Shown: one piece after another, positions 7,743 through 16,358 of the stretch
Numbering within the stretch: the first letter of the stretch is position 1
Layout: each line of letters begins with the position of its first letter
Assembly: GCA_033761815.1 (NCBI GenBank)
Contig: JANRMF010000070.1
Span: 5,008 to 69,007 of the forward strand
DNA: 64,000 nucleotides
From: JANRKH01 sp033761815
GTDB lineage: Bacteria; Pseudomonadota; Alphaproteobacteria; Rickettsiales; Rickettsiaceae
Reading direction: 5' to 3'
Translations under genes and position numbers: made by a program
The notes under the pieces: model-generated
Databases searched by the model: none
What the model saw: the letters and a program-made list of their open reading frames with translations, nothing else
Told to the model about the DNA's origin: nothing

Positions 7743-9140
7743 ATGGAAGATTCTACCCTTTTAAAAGCTTTGCTAAAAAATGACCTACCAAGCTTTATAC
7801 ATAAAGTGTTCAGCACAATCAATCCCGGAGCAGAATACATTCACAACTGGCATATAGATTTAATTGCAGAAAAGCTAAGCGAGGTTGAAAAAGGCAACAT
7901 AAAAAGGCTAATAATTAATATGCCGCCAAGGGCTCTGAAGTCAGTTTGCATAAGCATAGCTTGGACTGCATGGCTACTTGGGCAAGACCCTAAAACAAGG
8001 ATTATGGTGGCAAGCTATTCGCAAATTTTGAGTAATAAGCTTTCAATGGATACTCGTTTTATCCTAAATTCCCCATGGTATCAGAATTTATTCCCAGCTA
8101 CACGGATCCATAAAAAGCAGAATCAAAAAAGTAAGTTTATGACCACGAAATATGGGTTCAGATTTGCAACTTCAGTAGGCGGAACTGCAACTGGTGAGGG
8201 AGGGGATATATTGATAGTAGATGATCCGCACAACCCAAGCCAGATGTCTTCTGAAAAACTGAGAAAAAAAACCATTAAATGGTTTATGGAAACATTTTCC
8301 ACAAGGCTAAATAACCGGACAGAAGGAAGGATAGTACTAGTGCAGCAAAGGCTGCATGAGAATGATTTATCCGGCTTTTTGCTGGCAGAAAATCCGGAAT
8401 GGCAATTGCTCAAAATTCCAGTTACAGCGAGGGAAGCAATATATTACAAGAGCGGGAAATCGGAGATAATTATGAAAAAGGGGGCAAGTTTGTGCGATAG
8501 GCTATTTAGCTTGGAGCAAATCAAGAAGCTGCAGATAGAGATAGGAGATAGTAATTTTAAAGCTCAATATCTTCAAGAGCCAGATGGAGCTTCTTGCGGA
8601 CTGTTAAGAGAGGAATATTTATGCTACTACAAAACATTACCTTCGATTGAATATTACATCCAAAGCTGGGATACTGCTATTAAAACAAATCATGAGTCTG
8701 ATTTTTCTGCGCTAACTATATGGGGGGTTTCCTGCGAGAAATATTATTTAATCTCAGCTTTTCAGGACAAGCTTGAATATCCAGATTTAAAAAAGAAAGT
8801 GGTAGAATTTGCGCAAAAATATAATCCAGAGAGAATTTTGATCGAGGATAAATCCAGCGGTCATTCGCTTTTGCAGGATTTAAAAAGAGATGGGGTTAGG
8901 CATTTGGTACCTATTAAATCTACTCAGGATAAAATTACAAGATTTGCTACATGTCTTGATTTATTCGAATCAGGAAGGGTGATTTTGCCTATTTCTGGAT
9001 ATTCCAAGGAAATATCCGTGAAACAATTGCTAGACTTTCCAAATTGCAAACATGATGATTTGGTTGACTCTATTACTCAGTTTCTAAATTACATGAAGAG
9101 TAACAAAAATTTCATAAGACCAAGTGTTAGGGCTATATGA
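7743..9140 (+). CDS. Phage/GTA terminase large subunit
   Basis: This is a terminase ATPase plus nuclease of about 465 residues. IINMPPRALKSVCISIAWTAWLLG is the adenine/Walker-A region, and GGDILIVDDPHN the Walker-B followed by the coupling region. The C-terminal RNase-H-like nuclease domain begins with IQSWDTAIKTNHESDFSALTIWGV, then ILIEDKSSGHSLLQDLK and the terminal KHDDLVDSITQFLNYM. These are the expected acidic residues. The enzyme packages DNA through the portal. ATG at 7743 is preferred because GGGGA lies upstream at a usable distance, while a TTG at 7734 sits almost on that site. The reading frame is intact. Confidence 0.93.
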   Translation: MEDSTLLKALLKNDLPSFIHKVFSTINPGAEYIHNWHIDLIAEKLSEVEKGNIKRLIINMPPRALKSVCISIAWTAWLLGQDPKTRIMVASYSQILSNKLSMDTRFILNSPWYQNLFPATRIHKKQNQKSKFMTTKYGFRFATSVGGTATGEGGDILIVDDPHNPSQMSSEKLRKKTIKWFMETFSTRLNNRTEGRIVLVQQRLHENDLSGFLLAENPEWQLLKIPVTAREAIYYKSGKSEIIMKKGASLCDRLFSLEQIKKLQIEIGDSNFKAQYLQEPDGASCGLLREEYLCYYKTLPSIEYYIQSWDTAIKTNHESDFSALTIWGVSCEKYYLISAFQDKLEYPDLKKKVVEFAQKYNPERILIEDKSSGHSLLQDLKRDGVRHLVPIKSTQDKITRFATCLDLFESGRVILPISGYSKEISVKQLLDFPNCKHDDLVDSITQFLNYMKSNKNFIRPSVRAI

Positions 9141-9143
9141 ACC

Positions 9144-9365
9144 TCAGTTTGACGTAAGAGCCATATATTCCTGCTGTAATTTATTGCTGACTCTGATCGA
9201 TGACTTTCTTGAGCGGAAGCAATAAGCAATGAGACCTGCTACCAGATTTGCGAATGCATTTGCGGGTTTTCTGTGTCTTGTATGTTCTATTTGACATAGA
9301 TTTTTGAGCTGATCGTTTACAGTCTCTATTAATCCTCTTTTAGGTAAGTAGAATTTTTGGCTGAT
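9144..9365 (-). pseudogene. IS982-family transposase remnant (C-terminal 73 codons)
   Basis: The minus-strand frame reads KFYLPKRGLIETVNDQLKN, then QIEHTRHRKPANAF and NLVAGLIAYCFRSRKSSI. This is the characteristic C-terminus of IS982 transposases, including the final catalytic Glu in the RGLIETVNDQL context. The frame is closed upstream by a TGA at about 9366, and the N-terminal two-thirds with the first two acidic residues are missing. It is therefore a dead fragment between the terminase and the small gene at 9430. No terminal repeats were found. Confidence 0.8.
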
Positions 9366-9429
9366 TCACTAGTGAAAATGAAAGGTATTGATTTAGACTA
9401 TATATAAGCAGACAAGAGATGCTAAGGTT

Positions 9430-9642
9430 ATGGCTGAAGAAATTAAAGCCACTAAGGCTCAAGCTCCGGTAGAGCAATACTCCCAGGAGGCTCTGGCTTT
9501 GAATGCGGCCACCGCTCAGACTCAAGCTAAGAGTATTCGGAACTCTTTAGATCCTGAGAAAAAGTGGAATAGTGGGTTTTCGGGATTTTTGAACAGATTC
9601 TTCTCGGGCAATGGTCAGGGGGGTAAGGGTCCTACCGTATAA
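9430..9642 (+). CDS. Small hypothetical protein (70 aa)
   Basis: The frame has an AAGG ribosome binding site and codon use slightly richer in GC than its neighbours. The N-terminal half is alanine/glutamine-rich (KATKAQAPVEQYSQEALALN). The C-terminal half carries a short amphipathic Phe-rich segment and a glycine-rich tail (GFSGFLNRFFSGNGQGGKG). No family is recognised. It stands alone beside IS debris. It could be a small secreted or effector-like protein, or a fragment of a larger gene. Confidence 0.5.
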   Translation: MAEEIKATKAQAPVEQYSQEALALNAATAQTQAKSIRNSLDPEKKWNSGFSGFLNRFFSGNGQGGKGPTV

Positions 9643-9685
9643 TCCAAAAAAAATAAAAAATTGATCAAATTTTTAATTTTAGCTA

Positions 9686-9714
9686 TTGACAAAAGGCTGA
9701 TAAAGTAAGATTAT
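9686..9714 (+). promoter_or_regulatory. Sigma-70-type promoter for the 9747 gene
   Basis: A perfect -35 hexamer TTGACA is followed after 17 bases by GATTAT, giving a start site about 25 bases before the ATG at 9747. It probably drives the small gene and the Trm112-like gene as one unit. Confidence 0.55.
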
Positions 9715-9746
9715 ACCATTTTATTAAAATAATATAAGGTTAATGT

Positions 9747-9956
9747 ATGTCAAAAGCAAAAACCGCTTCAAAAAACAACCCTACATCAAGGGAGCAAGCG
9801 AGAGAGTTCTTTTACAATGGTCAAAAGATTAAACCAGTTAGGTTAGTTACTCAACAATCTTCCTTTTTAGCTGCTGAGTTTGATGGATCAGGAGACTTAG
9901 TTCTAGATAATTCAGGAAATCCACTCACTTGGAAAAAAGCAGCATTAGGTAATTAA
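9747..9956 (+). CDS. Small conserved-looking hypothetical protein (69 aa)
   Basis: The protein has a basic N-terminus (SKAKTASKNNPTSREQAREFFYNGQKIKPVRLV) and a C-terminal beta-rich part (SFLAAEFDGSGDLVLDNSGNPLTWKKA). I do not recognise a domain. It is one base from the next start, so translation is coupled to the Trm112-like gene. A good -35/-10 pair lies upstream. Clean codon use, tight coupling and the promoter argue that it is real. Confidence 0.7.
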   Translation: MSKAKTASKNNPTSREQAREFFYNGQKIKPVRLVTQQSSFLAAEFDGSGDLVLDNSGNPLTWKKAALGN

Positions 9957-9957
9957 A

Positions 9958-10212
9958 ATGATAGAAATTTCAAACGATCTCTTAAAAATCATAGTTTGTC
10001 CAGTTACTAAAAAACCTTTAAAGTACGATAAAGATACCCAAGAGTTAGTTAGCGAAGATGCTGGCCTTGCTTTTCCAATAAAAGATGGTATCCCTATCTT
10101 GCTAGTTGATAAAGCTAGAAAAATTTCTAATAGAAACTACATATATAATGACAGAGTGGTTACTAATGAAAATGCTATCATGCAGTCAAGCAAAGTTAAG
10201 GATATAGCTTAG
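9958..10212 (+). CDS. Trm112-family protein
   Basis: The 84-residue protein begins with LLKIIVCPVTKKPLKYDKD and continues with LVSEDAGLAFPIKDGIPILLVDKAR, the signature of the bacterial Trm112/YcaR family. Members activate methyltransferases or sit beside LPS genes. The usual CxxC zinc knuckle is reduced here to a single Cys (CPVT), as is common in bacterial members. The C-terminal 25 residues extend past the family core. It is the second gene of a two-gene unit. Confidence 0.88.
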   Translation: MIEISNDLLKIIVCPVTKKPLKYDKDTQELVSEDAGLAFPIKDGIPILLVDKARKISNRNYIYNDRVVTNENAIMQSSKVKDIA

Positions 10213-10249
10213 CTTATTCCCTTTGGTTCTTGCAAAAAACTCCAATTCT

Positions 10250-10280
10250 AAGCCCTTTTTTTATAAAAAAATTAGGGCTT
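10250..10280. terminator. Palindromic terminator-like hairpin after the Trm112 gene
   Basis: AAGCCCT and AGGGCTT flank a T-run and an A-run that also pair, giving a nearly continuous stem. The T-run lies inside the stem rather than after it, so termination is plausible but not textbook. Confidence 0.4.
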
Positions 10281-10394
10281 CTACCTCACGCTTTCCCAAA
10301 ATATATTATCTCTAGGATTAAATTTTATTATAGGGTTATTTTTAATAAAAAACTCATTGACTAAGTTAAATCACTAACATAAGTATGATATTTT

Positions 10395-10750
10395 GTGAGA
10401 CTCAATGAAAAAAAATTTATATTAAACTCGGCTCCAATCAAAGATATAGTGAATTTTTTATCAGAAAATATTCACGAGCAGGTCAATCCGCAAATTTACG
10501 AAGAAAAAATCCAGAATCTTGGTAGCCTTCTTTCTGATAAAGCTGAGATGCTATTTTTTTTAACCAAACGAGTAGTAAGGCTCAATATTCATTTGATTTA
10601 AATCAAGCGAATGAAATTATTGTTTTTGTCAGCAAAAGCCCATATATGGTTCAGGAATTAATTTCTAGATTAGATCAGATGTTTGAAATCTATGTTTTAA
10701 AATTTTTGAGAGGCGAAATATTTCATCGCTCAACAAAATTGAAACCCTAA
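10395..10750 (+). pseudogene. Frameshifted unknown gene (first half)
   Basis: A GTG-started frame (MRLNEKKFILNSAPIKDIVN ...) runs to about 10560 and then changes frame at a run of eight T (10554-10561). One extra T would join it to an open frame reading KAQYSFDLNQANEIIVFVSK and LISRLDQMFEIYVLKFLRGE up to a stop at 10750. Either the gene is decaying or the homopolymer is read through by slippage. A miniature repeat begins 19 bases later, and another coding remnant follows it. The product would be an all-helical unknown of about 118 residues, perhaps a relative of the large proteins at 11484 and 12425. Confidence 0.5.
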
Positions 10751-10768
10751 AATTTGACTATGGTTATT

Positions 10769-10897
10769 ATACCAGGTTCCGAAATTAAGTAACTAAAGCA
10801 ATTTTTTAGGACTAACCTCTCTCGCACCTATTATCTATAGCCTTACGCAGGCTCGCCTTTAAATTGCATTTGTTCAATTTAATTTGGGATCTGGTAT
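10769..10897. repeat. Palindromic miniature repeat, family A copy 1
   Basis: The 129-bp element begins ATACCAGGTTCC and ends GGATCTGGTAT. The first and last 20 bases are imperfect inverted repeats. It is the reverse complement of the copy at 49898-50027 and related to the copies at 46879 and 54133. It separates two coding remnants. The structure suggests a non-autonomous element (MITE-like) inserted at TA. Confidence 0.8.
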
Positions 10898-11305
10898 TAT
10901 AATCAAGATCCAAAATACCATGAAACCAAAGAGATTATTTCCAATCTTATAAAGGTTAAGCTTCAGTCAGCTTTTATTTGGTTTCATGACCGAGGGGGTG
11001 CTCACAGGATTGACCTATCCAAAAATGATTCGATGATTCTTGAGTCTTTATCGAAGGATGCAGAAATTTCTGCTATTAATATATCTCATCAAAAAAAGAC
11101 TTGCCGTAAAAGCAAAACAACAACTCAAAAAACCACGAATGTAATAAATGAAGTTTTGCCGAATATTAACTACCATGTAAAAAATTTTTTTGGATTTGAT
11201 AGGGGAAATTATTGCGAATGGTATTATATAAGAAAAAAAAATATTCGATATTTATTAAAAAGCACAATTATATTGACAACATTAAATAAATCTATTAAAA
11301 GCTAA
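10898..11305 (+). pseudogene. Coding remnant downstream of the miniature repeat
   Basis: An open frame enters directly from the repeat end (YYNQDPKYHETKEIISNLIK ... HDRGGAHRIDLSKNDS) and continues through MILESLSKDAEISAINIS to a stop at 11305. The first ATG inside is at 11033, but coding character starts before it, so the true gene was longer. KEIISNLIKVKLQSAF is faintly like KNIIIKHIINKLESFI in the 842-residue protein downstream. It may be the second half of the frameshifted gene at 10395 and a decayed third paralogue. The link is tentative. Confidence 0.45.
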
Positions 11306-11483
11306 GTATTATATAGAGGCATATATGAAAACTAAGTTAATCTGACACTGCGCAAGAATATAAAAAAACGCAGAGCTTTTAACAAAGTCCATTTTTGCTC
11401 TTACTATGGACCATAAAGACTATATTAGTCTTATAAATTAATTCCATGATTCAATCAGAATTGTATGCTCAAAAGAGGAAACT

Positions 11484-12407
11484 ATGAGAGTAATTGAAAT
11501 AATGAAAAATGAGCTAAGGTCTGAATTTATTCAAATATCTTATAAAATTAAAGGTCCATGCCCTACTTTTGAGGAAAAATGTAACCATAAATTACTGCAA
11601 CAACTTCAAAAAAATACTAAATACGCACCTCACGGTGTTATAAAAAATACCTTTACAAATTTTGTTTCCAGTTATTGGAATACGCTGGCTAGAAAACAAA
11701 GATTCGATATTTTTGATGAAAAAGTTGAGCAAGTATTTTGTGAAGAAATGTTACAACCCTCTGTGTTTGTTGCGGTATGTCCCGTTACAGCTGCAAGTCA
11801 TGTGTGTTCCTATCTTTTGAAGACATTAGATGCAAGTGAAGATAATATAGCCGAAGCCAAATCAGCTTTTGTGAGAGCTGTAAGATACGCAAGTTACGAT
11901 GATTATTGTAAATCTCAGATACTTTATCCTCTAACAGAGAGGCTGCAATCCGAGGACTGTTTAAAATTTTCTAATATGGAGATCGATTTTGTTCTTAGGG
12001 TAATCGGGAACGATTCAAGGGAGCTGGATGCGGCTATGGAAATTATTGATAAAATCAAAGAGGGCAAAAAAGAAGAAGAAAATTTGCACATCAATAAAAA
12101 GCAAAACCCCCTTGGCTCTATTTTTAATGAAGAATTTGACTCAGATCTTGACTGGATTCTGGCTAAAATGAATAGGGCCGAAAATGAGGGCTTGGTCAAT
12201 CTTCTTAGCGTTCCAGGTGGCAAAAGAAATTTTGACTATAGAGAGAGGGGTTCATTATTAGAAGAAGCAACAAAAAAGGTCAAGACTGGCATAGATTACC
12301 TTTGCGAGAACTTGAATGATCAAAAAAAATATTTTCATCTAGACACAACTCAATCATTGGATTGCGTTGGAACTGTGTACGATATTGAAAATTCAGAAGA
12401 AAATTAA
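11484..12407 (+). CDS. Unknown helical protein, smaller member of a tandem paralogue pair
   Basis: This 307-residue protein has an AGAGGA ribosome binding site. Residues about 60-75 (FTNFVSSYWNTLARK) resemble FFEYIENYWNYKTGQ and FCDFVKNYWDLCESG in the 842-residue protein 17 bases downstream. The C-terminal segment (GSLLEEATKKVKTGIDYL) parallels the KKARITEG segment there. A basic patch around residue 245 (PGGKRNFDYRERG) could be a nuclear-targeting-like signal, but this is speculative. There is no signal peptide and no membrane segment. No known family is recognised; an intracellular effector is one possibility. Confidence 0.65.
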   Translation: MRVIEIMKNELRSEFIQISYKIKGPCPTFEEKCNHKLLQQLQKNTKYAPHGVIKNTFTNFVSSYWNTLARKQRFDIFDEKVEQVFCEEMLQPSVFVAVCPVTAASHVCSYLLKTLDASEDNIAEAKSAFVRAVRYASYDDYCKSQILYPLTERLQSEDCLKFSNMEIDFVLRVIGNDSRELDAAMEIIDKIKEGKKEEENLHINKKQNPLGSIFNEEFDSDLDWILAKMNRAENEGLVNLLSVPGGKRNFDYRERGSLLEEATKKVKTGIDYLCENLNDQKKYFHLDTTQSLDCVGTVYDIENSEEN

Positions 12408-12424
12408 TAAATAAGAGTAAGTAT

Positions 12425-14953
12425 ATGAAAGAAAAAACAAACATTAATGCAATTGACTCAAGCAATATCTTTAAAGAATTCTTTTCTGATAGGTTTTTTT
12501 TAAATACAAGACTTCTTGTGGATGCAATTTGCAGGGAGTCTGATTTTGGTAGTAGTTCACACTTCTTACGACTAATGAAATCCTTTGTAAAGATCAAAAC
12601 TGATATAGATAGTTTTATAAAAAATATTAGCGCAGCTGAGTTACCAGCTTTTAAAAATTGTATCAATAATAATTTGTATGTCTCTCATAATACTAATGAT
12701 ATTCATGGTAAAGAGAGGACTGCGCTTCAAGAAAAATTTTTCGAATACATAGAAAATTATTGGAACTACAAAACAGGTCAAGCTGGATACGAGATCTATA
12801 ATCTTGGTGCTGAAAAATACATTAAAAATGCCATACGGAGCCCCCTTGAGAAGCACATAAAGGTAGCAATAGTAGGGCTAGCAAGGAATCCTGTTAAAGA
12901 TTTTACTACTTTAGACTATATCTTGAATGTTTTTGAAGAGAGTGTGCCTAGTGTAGAATATTTCCCCGACTTATATGACAAATTAACAAGCTTCAATAAC
13001 CAAATAAAAAACATTGTAGAAACATTGTTAAGCGGGATAAATAACAGATTTTGTCAAAATATCATAAAGACTCAAGGGATAAAAACTAATGAATCTGGAG
13101 AGATTGAAAGATTAGGGGAAAACCCATTTCATATTCAGGAATTTCTTGATGCTAATATAAATACTGGACGCGGAGAGTCGATGAAAAATATTATTATAAA
13201 GCATATAATAAATAAGTTAGAATCTTTCATATCAGAGCATAATAAACAATTTGCCTCAAATGTAGATCTTGGTAGGTCTCATGAAATGGATATTCCTTCC
13301 ACAGAGCCCGATACTACTTCTACGTCTTCAAGCTCAGACTCTGATTCTTACCCTCGTCCTGCCGCTATGCTTGCCCCTGAGATACTAACTCATAGTCCGG
13401 CTACTCACGAAGCTATTAGAGATTTTAGCGCAATCGCGTCTTATTATCCTAAGGTTCCGACATATATTGCGGGATCTAATGCTCTTGTGTCACCGCATAG
13501 TACAAATTTACCACATTGGCAAACGATTCCTTCTCAGTCATTTTATAGCAACGCTCCCGGGATTTCAGTTAAGCGTACTTATATCATTTCTCAGGTGGCT
13601 CCCTCTCAGCCGTTTTATACCATTTCTCAGGTGGCTCCCTCTCAGTCGTTTTATACTCAACTTAGTCTCCTGGGGAAACCAAGTAGCATAAATACATCTC
13701 ATAATAATTTATATTATAATACCCAGCCTTCTGATAGCGCTTCTTTAAGTGGAAATTCGGGGATGCCTAAGCAGCTTTCATATATAAAAACTCTAGTTAA
13801 TCTAGATCGAATTCCGTTTCAACATATAATTGAGACGAAAATTCTTGCGATATTTAAGAATATTTTAGCTAATAATACGATCCAATCAATAGAAACACCA
13901 GCTATTTTTCCAGACATTCATTTTGAAGGATTTTGCGAATATTTACAAAAAAAATCGTTAAATATTAGCTCTGTTTCTAAAGTAGTAATCACTACTTTGA
14001 GGATGCAAATAGAAAGGAATGCATATGATGCAAATCAGCCTTTTGAAGATATTGTAAAACCAGCATTTATTGCTGCATTGAAATCTTATAGAAATGCTAT
14101 GGGGGAAAATGATCTGTTTACCAAATTCAAAATTGAGTTTTGTGATTTTGTAAAAAATTACTGGGATCTTTGTGAATCAGGCAAGAATGCACTTAATGAA
14201 AGTAATATGACAGATGCTCTTAATAATTCTATTTTAAGCCTTAAACCTCCGCTCTTATCTTTCTCTGATGCTTCTGGTAAAGAATTAATTCGCGGCACTC
14301 CGAAAGATGCGGTATCTAATATACAAAAGATTTTTACTGAAATATATAACTATCAAAACCAGGCTGACGATGGTTCATCAAGTAATAACATACCAAATCT
14401 TGATATATTGCATGAAAAGATCAAAAATCCTTTTGCCTCGATCGTTAAAATGAGGTCTATATGCGTGATAAACAAGAAGGATCTCAAGAATGCTGTAGAA
14501 AATGGCTTAACTCACTCATTGTGTCAAAATATTATTGCAAAAATATACAACTCGAGCGACGGTAAGTTTTTAGATAATATTATTTCTTCGGAGTTGCATG
14601 CTTTAGATGTGCGAAAATCAGTTAAAGAGGAGTTTTATCAAATCGTAAAAGCAAAGATTGACAAAGAAACCAAATGTTTTGCGTCTCATTATAATAAGAT
14701 GAGTTTGGGAAGTAACTCTGGTAGTTCCGAGGGTCTTTATGATATATCGGCTCTTTTTTCTAGTAATCCAGATGAAAAAATACCAGATTTTCCTATACCA
14801 ATCGAACATTCTGCAAAAAAAGCAAGGATTACAGAGGGAGTTTTGCCGCAACAGACCAACTCTGCTGTATTTGATGAAGTAGTTTGCGATGGATTGATCC
14901 TTTTAGGAAGTGTCGCTGAGGATCTTGAGTCAACTGAGTTTGGGGATCGCTAA
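12425..14953 (+). CDS. Large unknown protein with two related helical halves and a Ser/Pro/Thr-rich linker
   Basis: The 842-residue protein divides into three parts. An N-terminal helical module (about 1-285) and a C-terminal one (about 450-790) share spaced motifs: FFEYIENYWN versus FCDFVKNYWD, then NNRFCQNIIK versus THSLCQNIIAK, then LESFISEHNKQFAS versus KETKCFASHYNK. Between them lies a linker rich in Ser, Thr, Pro and Tyr (STSSSSDSDSYPRP ...) containing a 12-residue tandem repeat (TISQVAPSQxFY). The end carries an AKKARITEG basic patch and an acidic tail. The first gene of the pair lies 17 bases upstream, so they are probably co-transcribed. No known domain is recognised. A secreted effector is an inference from architecture and lineage only. 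Confidence 0.65.
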   Translation: MKEKTNINAIDSSNIFKEFFSDRFFLNTRLLVDAICRESDFGSSSHFLRLMKSFVKIKTDIDSFIKNISAAELPAFKNCINNNLYVSHNTNDIHGKERTALQEKFFEYIENYWNYKTGQAGYEIYNLGAEKYIKNAIRSPLEKHIKVAIVGLARNPVKDFTTLDYILNVFEESVPSVEYFPDLYDKLTSFNNQIKNIVETLLSGINNRFCQNIIKTQGIKTNESGEIERLGENPFHIQEFLDANINTGRGESMKNIIIKHIINKLESFISEHNKQFASNVDLGRSHEMDIPSTEPDTTSTSSSSDSDSYPRPAAMLAPEILTHSPATHEAIRDFSAIASYYPKVPTYIAGSNALVSPHSTNLPHWQTIPSQSFYSNAPGISVKRTYIISQVAPSQPFYTISQVAPSQSFYTQLSLLGKPSSINTSHNNLYYNTQPSDSASLSGNSGMPKQLSYIKTLVNLDRIPFQHIIETKILAIFKNILANNTIQSIETPAIFPDIHFEGFCEYLQKKSLNISSVSKVVITTLRMQIERNAYDANQPFEDIVKPAFIAALKSYRNAMGENDLFTKFKIEFCDFVKNYWDLCESGKNALNESNMTDALNNSILSLKPPLLSFSDASGKELIRGTPKDAVSNIQKIFTEIYNYQNQADDGSSSNNIPNLDILHEKIKNPFASIVKMRSICVINKKDLKNAVENGLTHSLCQNIIAKIYNSSDGKFLDNIISSELHALDVRKSVKEEFYQIVKAKIDKETKCFASHYNKMSLGSNSGSSEGLYDISALFSSNPDEKIPDFPIPIEHSAKKARITEGVLPQQTNSAVFDEVVCDGLILLGSVAEDLESTEFGDR
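13585..13656 (+). repeat. 36-bp in-frame tandem repeat, two units
   Basis: Two adjacent 36-bp units (13585-13620 and 13621-13656) differ at one base and encode a 12-residue repeat in the low-complexity linker of the 842-residue protein. The near identity points to a recent duplication. Confidence 0.9.
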
Positions 14954-14988
14954 AATAAATACGCAAGGTAAGTGTAAAATATTTTCTT

Positions 14989-15091
14989 ATACCAATCAAT
15001 AGCTATATCCTACGTTGTTGCTCGTCTCTAACCTAGCATTTAGTTTGCTTTGCTCCTCGCGCCTAGTATTATTATAACTGGCGATTGGTAT
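14989..15091. repeat. Palindromic miniature repeat with family-A-like ends, divergent core
   Basis: The 103-bp element has ends ATACCAATC and GATTGGTAT. The termini resemble family A but the interior does not match the other copies, so it is a related but distinct subtype. It lies back to back with a family B element and fills the gap after the 842-residue gene. Confidence 0.6.
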
Positions 15092-15100
15092 TACTTGAGG

Positions 15101-15246
15101 TAGGTTCTGATTCATTCCTATCTAATAGGTAATTTAGTCGTTATTTTGTCTCCTACAATACGTATGCATACTTCATACAACTTGCGTTTTTGCGGGCGAA
15201 AATGCCTATAAATTCCTCTATTACATAGAAATCTACACAGAACCTA
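15101..15246. repeat. Palindromic miniature repeat, family B copy 1
   Basis: The 146-bp element is bounded by TAGGTTCTG and CAGAACCTA. It matches the copy at 43151-43293 over most of its length, with a shared GCGGGCGAAAATGCC core. The two halves are imperfect inverted repeats, and TA lies at both ends, consistent with TA target-site duplication. Confidence 0.85.
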
Positions 15247-15256
15247 GTAAGATATT

Positions 15257-16075
15257 TTACCTAGCTAGAACATATACGAATACGAACAAAAAGAGCCAGA
15301 CCACATCCACAAAGTGCCAGTACCAAGCAGCAAATTCAACTCCTAGATGCGCATTTCCTTTATCGAAATGCCCGAGTCTTGCTCTAAAAAAGCATACAGC
15401 AAGAAATATTGTCCCCACAATTACGTGGAGCCCATGGAAGCCAGTAGCCAGGTAAAAATTAGATGGGTAAATGCCGTCTATTAGCTTAAAATGGGCGTGG
15501 TGATATTCATATGCTTGAAATAATGTAAAAACTACACCAAGGCATACTGAAAGACCAAGCGCTGTTACTAGCTCATCTCTTTTATTATCTTCTAATGCAT
15601 AATGAGCCCAGGTGACTGTTGTACCAGAGAGAAGAAGAATGAGAGTATTAATAAAAGGAATATCCCATGGGTCAAATGTATGAATTCCTTTTGGGGGCCA
15701 CGAGCTCTGCCCTTCTGGCCAGAAATCTCTCAAAAGCATCACAGGATCTAGCCACGCCCTAAAAAAGGACCAAAAAAACGTGAAGAAAAAGGCTATTTCA
15801 GATAGAATAAAGAGCGCAACGGCTATTCTGAGGCCGTGTTTGACTACTTCTGTGTGAGCTTTATCAACTCTTGCTTCTTTTATTACATCTTTCCACCAGC
15901 ACCAAAGAGTTAGTATTAATGTGATAAACCCTAGCGGGGAGAAGATATACCCTATATGGTGATTATGGAATATCAGAGCTATTCCCAGTACAAAAAACAT
16001 AAGGCCAAAAGAGAGTGTTATTGGCCAAGGGCTTGGCTCTAGAATGTGAAAATCATGATTTTGCTTAGTTCCCAT
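15257..16075 (-). CDS. coxC: Cytochrome c oxidase subunit III
   Basis: The 272-residue integral membrane protein has seven hydrophobic segments and the subunit III signature: ILEPSPWPITLSFGLMFFVLG at the start, EIAFFFTFFWSFFRAWLDP, SGTTVTWAHYALE, ATGFHGLHVIVGTIFLAVC and YWHFVDVVWLFLFVFVYV at the end. It is a core subunit of the aa3-type terminal oxidase. I chose ATG at 16075 because TGGAG lies six bases upstream and the protein then starts like its family; a longer frame to 16147 is unlikely. ctaG lies upstream on the same strand. Confidence 0.97.
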   Translation of the reverse strand: MGTKQNHDFHILEPSPWPITLSFGLMFFVLGIALIFHNHHIGYIFSPLGFITLILTLWCWWKDVIKEARVDKAHTEVVKHGLRIAVALFILSEIAFFFTFFWSFFRAWLDPVMLLRDFWPEGQSSWPPKGIHTFDPWDIPFINTLILLLSGTTVTWAHYALEDNKRDELVTALGLSVCLGVVFTLFQAYEYHHAHFKLIDGIYPSNFYLATGFHGLHVIVGTIFLAVCFFRARLGHFDKGNAHLGVEFAAWYWHFVDVVWLFLFVFVYVLAR

Positions 16076-16358
16076 ATTAACTCCAAATAATTTGTCATAG
16101 TTTTGAAAGCTCTTTTCATAATATAGCCCCGTTTTTGCTATCAGCAAATTTTATACTTATATCTTCGCTTTAAATCAAGGATTCCTCGCTTTCAGAGTAC
16201 CTTTTGCTACGATATAAACTAATTTAAATTTTAAATTTACAATACTCTTTCACCATGGGTAATTTTATGCACTATAAATTTGACAAATACTATAATATTC
16301 TTAATAGAAAAGAATTATATTACTAATGGTAAAATAAAATTACAATATTTTCAAGAGA

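Noticed and set aside
6229..9365. Complete prophage
   Set aside because: Only portal, a small protein and terminase are present; no integrase, capsid, tail or lysis genes, and neighbours are housekeeping.
13467..13691. Second plus-strand frame within the linker of the 842-residue protein
   Set aside because: It is the tandem repeat read in another frame and has no independent start signal.
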